A DNA stretch of 64,000 nt from Benincasa hispida (lineage: Eukaryota; Streptophyta; Magnoliopsida; Cucurbitales; Cucurbitaceae). The stretch covers positions 48,156,085 through 48,220,084 of the forward strand of contig NC_052349.1 in the NCBI RefSeq assembly GCF_009727055.1, given 5' to 3'. Both the position numbers and the translations under genes were made by a program. Every line of letters starts with the position of its first letter. Position 1 is the stretch's first letter. Below, piece by piece: positions 56,060-64,000 of this stretch. Under the pieces are notes generated by a model that saw only the letters and a program-made list of their open reading frames with translations, was not told the DNA's origin and made no database searches.

Positions 56060-57530
56060 CAGAACCTTCCTGTCCCGAAAGACCGAATTCCACCACATAA
56101 ACCTTCTAGGACAGGGGCCAGGAGTGCAAACCAGAGGTCGGACAAAGAATTCGACTAAGCCTACGCAGACACCTGTTTCACCTACTTTTCTCATCGAGTA
56201 TACAGCACTGGCTGCCGCAACAGGAGAAACAGTCACAAAGATAGTGATTGTGCAGCTAAAGGACATTATGGCAGAGTACATAGCCCAACTCAACCAGTCA
56301 CAATAAAACCTACCCACACAGATCCAGACGCCTCATGTACATGTCCAAAATCAATCACAACATCAAAATACGTTAGACCTGTCAGCAGAGGCAAAGCATC
56401 TGCGAGACTTCAAGAAGTATAGCCCTTGTGCCTTTGATGGGTTATTGATGAATCTGGCAAAGGCAGAGATGTGGTTGTCCTCCATTGAAACTATTTTTCG
56501 CCATATGAAATGCTCGGAGGACTAGAAACTACAATGTGTAGTATTTATGTTAACGAATGATGCTGAGATTTGGTGGCAATTGGCCGAGAATTTTATTGAC
56601 ACTAGTGAAGGCTAGTCACCTAGAACTAGTTTAAGGAGCAATTCTACGAGCAGTACTTTTCCGTCGACACGAGGTATAATAGGTAGACAAAGTTCATGAA
56701 TCTGAAGCAAAGAGCCTTGTTTGTGGTAGAATACGAATGAGAATTTACCAAGTTATTCCATGTTGCTCCCAAGTTGATGGCCATAAAGGAGGATAAGATA
56801 GAGAGGTTCATCTAGGGTCTGAAGGATTAGCTAAGAGGTCATGTACTAGCTCATGTACCCACCAGTTATGCAACAACATTGCATATATCAGCCAGAATTG
56901 ATTCCACAATATGAGGGGGAAACAAGAGGTCACAGGGAGCAGGATCCTCTTCAAGTAAGAAGAGGAAGGCAGATCAGAGGCCTTCAAAGCCTCCACAAAA
57001 GAGTCAGTACACAAATAGAGCTCCACAGCAATGGCGGCAGTCGAGTCCCCAATCTATAACTGTTAAAAAGGATAAGTCAATCTATCCAACTTGTGGTAGA
57101 TGTAATTAGGGATGATGTCTAGTCGGTACTAGAGTATGTTTTTGGTGTGGCCAGAGAGGGCACACGTCGGAGAAGTGCCCCAAGAGGAATGCATCTCATA
57201 ACAAGGCTAGCTTGCAAGCTCAAATCAGAGTGGTTCGAACCGTCAGTAGCAGCAAGGTAGAGTGTATTCCATTACTCAATAGGAGGTCGAGAAGTTCGGC
57301 ACCATTGTGGCAGATATGCTTCCAATCTCAAGACATTATGCATTGGTTTTGTTTGACTCCGGTTCATCTCACTCATTGATGTCATCAACACTTGTAATAC
57401 ATGCCATGTTATATTTCAGCTATGAAAGCCAATAGGTTGCTTAACCAAAGTACATGGAGTATCTTAGCCAGTGTTGTTGACACTAGAGAGGCTGAAGTCT
57501 CCTTGACTTCAGAGCCAGTAGTAAGAGACT
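56060..57530 (+). pseudogene. G3 gag and protease
   Basis: The capsid region: LSAEAKHLRDFKKYSPCAFD, AKAEMWLSSIETIFRHMKCS and VFMLTNDAEIWWQLAENF (56380-56600), the standard retrotransposon Gag fold of this lineage. Frames are broken from there to 57060. A CX2CX4HX4C zinc knuckle CFWCGQRGHTSEKC is intact at 57131-57174. Protease follows with LFDSGSSHSLMSS (about 57350-57390), active-site D-S-G retained, then a large deletion in its second half. VVDTREAEVSLTSEPVVRD at 57470-57530 is the lead into reverse transcriptase and is cut by the solo LTR. Confidence 0.8.
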
Positions 57531-59036
57531 TGACATGGCCTAAAACTCTCGTCGTAAATAAGCTCCGTGTCTGGCTGAAAGAAAATTTATAATACCGAAC
57601 TATTCCTATTACTACTAAAACGTAGCAACAGTGGTAAGTACAGGGTCGAACCCCAGAGAAGAGAAATTAGGTTCTTTCTGGGTTAGATTTGACCGTGAAA
57701 AAACAGTAAAAACTAGGTTTTGGTTTATGGTTTTGAAATTGAAAACATGCAAGTAAAAGTAAAGTGCAATGGATATATAACACGGTAATGCATTCGTGTG
57801 GTTCTCAGATCAAGTAATCATTCAATGTAAATTAAATCATTGTTTTCAGCCAAAATATCATATTTTCGAATTATGCATACATAGCTACTCAATCGATGCG
57901 AATTAGCTAATCTCTATAAGCCTGAAAATCAATTAGTCAGAACCGATCGAGCGTCATAATTCATAATTAAAGCTGGAAAGTCGTGCCCTAGCTATCCTAT
58001 ATGCTCCTAGATGCAATTAGGTCCTCAACGACCATAAAGAACAAGAAACACATGCATTAAGATTTAAGATTCAACTATGTTGATTAAGTGTCAGGAAAGT
58101 CGTGTTCAAATAATCAATTTGTTCCTTAAATCTAGATTAACCGTGCGATGCAAAGGTTCATGGACAGCCTAAAAAAAACCTAACTATGCTACAAGGGTAA
58201 ATTCAAAGAACAGACGATACAAGGATACGTGCAAACTTGAATTTAACTAGCGAAGACATGCATTCATGATAGAGGCATCAATCCAACACATAAAAGAAAG
58301 TCTAAATTAAACAAGATTTAAGAAAAACATAATTCTGGATTAAAGCATAAAAAATGAACTAGAAACTCATCAAAATACAAAAACACGTTGATCCAAGAAC
58401 TAAATGAAAGATTACCTCATCGATTCATATATAAATTGATGGGATACGTTCCAATACATGCTCATAATCCGAAAATAAAATAAATCTAACCTAAGGAAAT
58501 TAAAATTTGAAGAGAATAGAAGAAGAAGGAAGCCTGACTTCAGCCTCCATGCATTTAGCTCCAAGAATCGGCCTATACCCCCAAAATTCAGCAGAGTATG
58601 ACCTAGGGCCGAGGAGAGGTATAAATAGAAATCCATCGCAGTGTTGCAATGCTTGGAATGGCGTTACAATGCAAGGTTGCGCACATTACAATGCTGTTGG
58701 AGAGCTCGCTACTCGCTACTCGATGCTTGACAACTCGATACTCGATCCTTGATCATTCGGTAGCATTTTCTTGATTACTCAATGGCCTTCTACTCGATGG
58801 TACTTGATGGTGCTTCATATGTGGTGAAACTCAATGGCAATTTGGTCTTTTTAACTCCTTTGAAGCCCGAATGTTCAAATTTCCTCCAAATTGCTTCAAA
58901 CTAATCTCGTTCTTCACCAAATGATTAATTCTATCACTTGATTGCTTGATACCTATGAAATAGGAAAATAAACACATAACATCCACTAAGGAGCCCGAAT
59001 TAAGCTACGATTGTTAGCTCTTTTTGAGAGCTAACA
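57531..59036 (-). repeat. solo LTR of the G2 family in G3 pol (1506 bp, AGACT duplication)
   Basis: On the minus strand it begins TGTTAGCTCTCAAAAAGAGC (right end, 59036) and ends AGGCCATGTCA (left end, 57531). AGACT flanks it on both sides (57526-57530 and 59037-59041), and G3 reading is restored by removing it: VVRD joins YRDVFPEDLPSL. It carries an ACTCGAT-rich block (58710-58830) and TATTTATA-type TATA sequence near 58620-58627. Confidence 0.93.
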
Positions 59037-60420
59037 AGACTATCGAGATGTTTTTCCAGAGGATCTCCCTAGTTTGTTGCCACATCGGGAGATAGATTTT
59101 GCTATCGAGTCAGAGCCAGGCACAACTCCTATCTCGAAAGCTCCATACGTAATGGCTCTAGCTCAATTGAGAGCGCTTAAGATTCAGTAGTAAGAGTTGT
59201 TGGATAAGAGTTTCATACGCCTTAGTGTGTCATGTAGGGTGCACCAGTACTTTTTATGAAAAAGAAAGAAGGATCATTGCATCTTTGTATCAACTACAGG
59301 GAGTTGAATAAAGTGACTATAAAAAAATAAGTATTCACTTCCCAGGATTGACGATTTGTTCAACCAATTACAGGGACCTACAATGTTCTGCACGGTTGAT
59401 CTTGGATCAGGTTACCATCAGTTGAGGATAAAGGACAATGATATAACCAAGACGGCTTTTCGTGCAAAGTATAGGCATTATGAGTTCATTGTAATGTTGT
59501 TCGGCTTTAAAAATTCTACTGCAGTATTTATAGACCTAATGAATAGAGTGTTCAAAGAATTCCCTGACAATTTTGTGATTGGCATAGATAATATCTTGGT
59601 TTACTCCAAGACAGAGGCAAATCATGAGGAGTATTTACGAAAGCTCTTGGAGACTTAGAGGGCGAATAAATTATATGCTAAGTTTTCTAAATGTGACTTT
59701 TAGTTGAGGCAAGTGTCCTTTCTAGGACACGTGGTCTTAAAAGAAGGAGTATCTATTGACCCCGCAAAGATTGAGATAGTTACAAGTTGGCCTCGTCCAA
59801 CCAAAGATATTGAGGTGCCGAATTTCTTGGGGTTAGCAGACTAATACCAGCGATTTGTGAAGGATTTTTCACACATAGCCGTTCCCTTAACTCAGTTGAC
59901 TAGGAAAAGAGCTTCCTTTGTTTGGAATAAAGATTATGAGGATAGCTTCTAGGATCTCGAACAAAAGTTGGTTATTGCTCCAGTTCTTACCGTACTAAAT
60001 GGAATGGGTGGTTTCATTATTTACAGCGATGCCTCCAAGAAAGGGTTGGGGTGCATGCTGATGCAACAGGGTAAGGTAGTTGCTTATGCATCTCCTCAAT
60101 TAAAGAACCATGAATGAAATTATCCCACACATGATTTGGAGTTGGCAGCAGTTGTTTTTGCCTTAAAGACCTGGAAGAATTATTTGTATGGATAGAAGAT
60201 ACAAATTTTCACCGACCATAAGAGTTTAAAATATTTCTTCACTCAGAAGGAGTTAAATAGAAGACAATGCAGGTGGTTAGAGAAGACAATGCAGGTGGTT
60301 AGAGTTGGTGAAAGTTTATAACTTTGAGATTTTGTACCACCCAAGAAATGCAAATGTAGTGGCAGATGCTCTAAGTAGAAAAGTAGCTCACTCAGCAGCC
60401 CTTAGTAGCACATAGACTCA
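59037..60420 (+). pseudogene. G3 reverse transcriptase and RNase H, catalytic Asp lost
   Basis: [42 protein letters not shown] bases, then an open stretch (59356-59658) [40 protein letters not shown] and [17 protein letters not shown]. The catalytic pair normally reads IDD; here it is IDN (AAT, 59590-59592), so polymerase activity would be lost. FLGHVVLKEGVSIDPAKIE and [20 protein letters not shown] mark the connection and RNase H. A 22-bp tandem duplication at 60259-60302 shifts the frame before [20 protein letters not shown]. Confidence 0.87.
60259..60302 (+). repeat. exact 22-bp tandem duplication in G3 RNase H
   Basis: A 22-bp unit starting AGAAGACAATGCAGG occurs twice with no change (60259-60280, 60281-60302). 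The lineage's coding sequence has it once (QRRWLELVK). It adds 22 bases and a frameshift. Confidence 0.93.
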
Positions 60421-61859
60421 TTTATGCAAGGATCTTAAATGGGCTGAGATTGCAGTAGTGGTGGGGGAAGTCACTGCACAATTGACGCAGTTGTCAGTGC
60501 AACCGAGATTAAGACGGAGAATTGTTGATGCTCAATGGAGTAATCCTTACCTTATTGAAAAACTCACAAGGTGGAGTCAAGACAGGGCAATGAGTTCTCT
60601 GTCTCGGCAGATAATGGTCTCCTCTATTAGGGACACTTATGCGTACTGGCGAATAGTGACCTTAAGAACGATTTATTGTTAGAAGCTCATAGTTCCCCAT
60701 TTTCAATACATCCTGGTAGTACATAGATGTACCACGACTTAAAGCATCGTTATTGGTTGAATGACATGAAAAGAGAGATAGCAGAGTTTATCAGTAAGTG
60801 CTTAGTGTGCCAGCAAGTGAAAGCCTTGAGGCAGAAGCCAGTAGGCTTGTTGCAGCCCTTAAGCATATCAGAGAGGAAATGGGAGCATATGTCTATGGAC
60901 TTAATCGTGGGCTTACCCCGAACAACAAAGGGCTTTACTGTAATTTTGGTTGTAGTAGACATGCTTACTAAACTAGCACACTTCATTCCAAGGAAGTCTA
61001 CTTTTTCAGTGAGTAACTGGGTGCAGATATACACGAAAGAGGTGGTGAGGTTGCGTGGAGTACTGGTGTCCATTGTGTTAGACAGGGGCCATCCTCTTAC
61101 ATCTGACTTTTGGAAGAGTCTTCAAACAATGTTGGGTACTTGATTGGATTTTAGTACAACTTTTCTCCCACAAGCTGATGGTCAGACAAGTTTGAACCAT
61201 ACATTGGAGGATATGTTGCGTACTTGTGTGTTAGAGTTTTCAGGGAGTTGGGACTCTCATCTTTCTTTGATGGACTTTGCATATAATAACAGTTATCAGG
61301 CCACTATTGGCATGTTGCCATTTGAGGCCGCATGTGGAAAGGGTTATAGGTCTCTTGTATGTCGAGATGAAGTTGGTGAAAGGAAATTGCTAGGACCTGA
61401 GCTAGCACAGACTACAAATGAGGTAATATAGAAGATTAGAGCATGCATGCAAACAACTCAGAGCAGACAGAAAAGTTACAATGATGTTAGAAGTATAGAT
61501 CTAAAGTTCGAAACTGGCAACAAAGTGTTCTTAAAAGTAACCCCTACGAAAGGTGTTCTGAGGTTTGGAAGAAAAGGAAAGCTAAGTCCATGATTTATTG
61601 GTCCTTTCGAGATCTTGGAGCGAATCGGTCCTGTAGCTTATCGATTGCATCGTCTCTCACTTCAGTTCACAATATTTTTCATGTCTCGATGTTAAGGATG
61701 TATATGACAGATCTGTCCCATGAGAAGAACCCTGTTTGAATTCTTGCCAGAGAGGTGAAGACTTTACACAACAAGGAAATAGCACTTGTGAAAGTTCTGT
61801 GGCAGAATCACCAGTTCAAAGAGACTACTTAGGAGCAAGACGATGAGACGAGAGCCCAG
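60421..61859 (+). pseudogene. G3 integrase and C-terminal domain, catalytic Glu lost
   Basis: The HHCC zinc region: EAHSSPFSIHPGST, YHDLKHRYWLNDMKREIAEF and KCLVCQQVKALRQKP. The core: MDLIVGLPRTTKGFTVILVV (first Asp), VSIVLDRGHPLTSDFWKSLQ (second Asp), a stop replacing Arg at 61141, then DGQTSLNHTLEDML. The family has DGQTERLN here; one codon is missing and the catalytic Glu is gone (61189-61191). After 61431, FETGNKVFLKVTPTKGVLRF and GPFEILERIGPVAYRL belong to the C-terminal domain. A chromodomain is not readable before the end. Confidence 0.85.
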
Positions 61860-62995
61860 TATTAGGAATTTCCTAAAACTCGTAGTTCATAAATATTGTT
61901 AATATATTCTATTTATCAATAAATGTATATTGAGTATTTTATTCAATAAATTGTTATTGATATTGCATTATGTTATAAAAATCTAATAAACGAATCCATG
62001 GCTTAAATATGAATACTTTAACTTTATGTGGCGACATAAAAGAGGGTCACGTTATAGTATATAGCCAAAATAGTTTATAAGTATATGGATGAGATTGGGA
62101 CCTCATCCTGATGACATTATTGGATGCGGCCCATTTTGTATACTGGTAAAAATGACGTGATCCCAAAATCATTCATGTGGAGACAAGTGAGTGGAGGTAT
62201 CCTATGCAATGAGTTTTTCATAAGACTGGACCTCAAAATAGCCACTTTTCTTTACTACAAAAGTTTACTGTTAAAATTGATTGTTTCAAATTCAATGACC
62301 TAAGGTAACTCGATCTTAATCCTGAGCTAACTATGAACTCCTGTTTATTCGAGATTATTCTTTTATCTATATGGGTAGGAGTAGTCCAACAACACTGTTC
62401 AATAAGCCAACCATTTTGAGGATAAGACTGGATAGATAGCTGAGGACATAGTTCTACAAGATTGAATTCACTCCTACTCGACTTAGGGTTTGCAGATAGG
62501 TTGGTCTCTTAAATGCTGATTCTTGGTCTTGAACAATGGGGCCCCGCCCTCTTATGATCGAGAGGGACATGGTTTATATGTTAGACTATAAACCAATTGT
62601 TCAATGAAGGATTAGTGGGAGCTTAAAGAGTAAGATGTATTTACAGAGGTAAAACGGTTTTTTTTACCTAGCTGTGAATATAAACAACCTGTGAAGAGTC
62701 GACTTACTAATCATGATTAAAGTGGACAGAAATATATCTATAGTGAGAAGAGTGCAACTATCAAGCTATAGTGGTGTGTCTCGGTAGTTAACAAATATTG
62801 ATTATTTCGGTGTAAAGAGTTTTTTAGCCAATTAATCTCAAATAGTTGAAGCTCATGATCTATAGGTCCATAAGGTCCCTCTACTAGCTCGTAAATTATA
62901 TCTTGGATTAATGAATTGAGCCGATTTGAAATGTTCAAACTCGAAATTAGGGTTTTAAATTTGAAGTGTGAAAATTCAATTAGGGTTTTAATCAA
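61860..62995 (+). repeat. C4 5' LTR, 3'-truncated
   Basis: It matches the C2 LTR in order (CTAAAACTCGTAG, GATGCGGCCCATTTTGTA, TTAATCCTGAGCTAACTATG, GGGCCCCGCC, ATCTATAGGTCCATAAGG). It stops near AATCAATTGTATTTG (about 63005), before the TATA/R/U5 part, and joins gag. Confidence 0.8.
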
Positions 62996-64000
62996 TTGTA
63001 TTTGAACATGATGGTTCACTACGATATTGCAGAAGTGAACGGAGTCGTCATCAATGAGAAGAGTCAAGTTGGATTTATCATGCATTCTCTTCCGAAGAGC
63101 TATTTTCAATTCAAAACGAATGCCATGATGAATAAGATAGGTATAACTTGACAACGTTTCTCAACGAACTCCAGATTTACGAATCTTTATTGAAAAATAA
63201 AGGTTCAGAGGTAGAAAAAAATCTTGCTTCCACTTCAAAACCCCAGAAAAATTCGTCTTCTGGGAGTAAATCTAGCCTTTCTTTTTCCAAGAATAAAGGT
63301 ATTCAAAAGAAAGTGAAGGAAACAGGGAAAGGGAAGTCTCCAGTTGTATTGTAATGCCAAAGGAAAGTTTTTCCATTGCAATCAAATTGGGCATTGGAAA
63401 AGAAATTGCCCTAAATAGCTTGCCAAGAAGAAAGCTGAAAAGAAAAACAAGGTAAATTAGATTTACTAGTTATTGAAACATGTATAGTGGAGAATGAAGA
63501 TTCTACCTGGATATTGGATTCAGGGGCCACTAATCATGTTTGTTTTTCTTCTCAAGAAACTAGTTCCTGGAGGCAGCTTAAAGAAGATGAGATTACTCTC
63601 CGAGTTGGATCAGAGGAGTGTATCTCAGCAAAAGAAGTGGGAGCTGTTAAGTTAACTTTTGGAAATAGATATCTATATTATAAAATATTCTTTATGTACC
63701 TTCTTGTAAAACAAATTTGATATCTATTTTCTGTTTGTTAGAACATTTTACGATGTAAATTTTTGTCATAATGAAGCATTCGTTACAAAAAAAAATGTAT
63801 ACAAATTTGTTCTGCAAACCTAGAAAGTAACTTATATAAGTTAAAACCATCTAAAGTTGAAGCTATATATAACACAAAAATGTGTAAAACAGCTGAAACT
63901 TAAAGAAAAAGGCAACGCATTTCTGAGAGTACCTATCTTTGGAACTTGAGACTTGGCCACATTAATCTCAATAGGATTAAGACATTAGCTAAGAGTGAAC
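62996..64000 (+). pseudogene. C4 gag, protease and pre-integrase
   Basis: Gag: MMVHYDIAEVNGVVINEKSQ, FIMHSLPKSYFQFKTNAMMN, then YNLTTFLNELQIYESLLKNK and a Ser/Lys-rich tail (63148-63354) ending in a stop. The knuckle reads FFHCNQIGHWKRNC, so its first Cys is now Phe. Protease from 63487: STWILDSGATNHVCFSSQ with an intact active site, and QLKEDEITLRVGSEE. After a stop at 63718 the pre-integrase region continues (LESNLYKLKPSKVEA, then YLWNLRLGHINLNRIKTLA). It runs off the window. Confidence 0.83.

Larger units (their letters stand above)
55891..61859 (+). mobile_element. G3: Del/Tekay-like Ty3/gypsy element, no LTRs left
   Basis: Gag, protease, reverse transcriptase, RNase H and integrase follow in order, with a solo G2-type LTR removed in between. 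The C-terminus reads LAREVKTLHNKEIALVKVLW, near the natural end of this polyprotein. No LTR of its own is attached at either side; the right side runs directly into a C4 LTR at 61860. Confidence 0.8.
61860..64000 (+). mobile_element. C4: Ty1/copia (Tork-like) element, cut by the window end
   Basis: A C2-family LTR (TATTAGGAATTTCC start, TGTTAGG with one change) is followed after a deletion directly by gag, protease and the start of integrase. The primer-binding site, leader and the N-terminal half of gag are missing. It is inserted at the end of G3 pol. The 3' part lies beyond 64000. Confidence 0.82.

Noticed and set aside
62738..63154. 138-codon minus-strand frame overlapping C4 gag
   Set aside because: Antisense to recognisable copia Gag sequence and to conserved LTR blocks.
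1..64000. CRISPR arrays, rRNA and tRNA genes
   Set aside because: No regularly spaced short repeats with unique spacers, no rRNA-like core. The only tRNA-related sequences I saw are 12-18 nt primer-binding sites.

Overview
This window is plant nuclear DNA made almost entirely of nested, decayed transposable elements. I see no convincing host gene, tRNA, rRNA or CRISPR array. The Ty1/copia and chromovirus-type Ty3/gypsy polyproteins read closely like the gag/pol consensus I remember from melon and cucumber relatives, so a cucurbit is the likely source. That is inference from memory and has not been searched.

Layout from left to right. 1-6374 is the 3' part of T1, a non-autonomous Tat/Athila-like gypsy element carrying a decayed Lys/Glu-rich ORF, a polypurine tract and a 3' LTR. 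6430-17827 holds two related copia-type LTRs in opposite orientation, S0 (+) and S1 (-). S1 was split by a hAT DNA transposon (7951-11692, perfect 8-bp target duplication) and by an L1-like LINE (11909-16646) that itself carries a T1-type LTR. 17828-49526 is one nested stack. Copia element C3 was entered in its 5' LTR by Athila-like gypsy G1 (from 18021). G1 pol was split by copia C2 (23208-42654), and the 5' LTR of C2 was split by copia C1 (23916-34600). At about 43640 a deletion fuses G1 integrase to C3 gag. C3 is further interrupted by a solo LTR of its own family (44771-46819). Its 3' LTR is entered at 49527 by G2, a gypsy-type element without pol.

From 53739 to 55890 lie two minus-strand LTR pieces. 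From 55891 to 61859 lies G3, a Del/Tekay-like gypsy pol split by a solo G2-type LTR (57531-59036). From 61860 to the end of the window lies copia C4, cut by the window edge.

No element here looks autonomous. All pol frames carry stops, many at codons one C-to-T or G-to-A step from Gln, Arg or Trp, the expected trace of deaminated methylcytosine. Several catalytic residues are also lost. The less routine signals are: hairpins just inside the LTR 5' ends of three gypsy families; an ATCGAGT-rich block shared by unrelated LTRs; a dense W-box-like cluster in the C1 promoter; a splice-donor-like motif conserved in several LTRs; a perfect 33-bp inverted repeat; an element ORF with its own TATA-like box; and an exact 74-bp duplication around a single N that is probably an assembly artefact.
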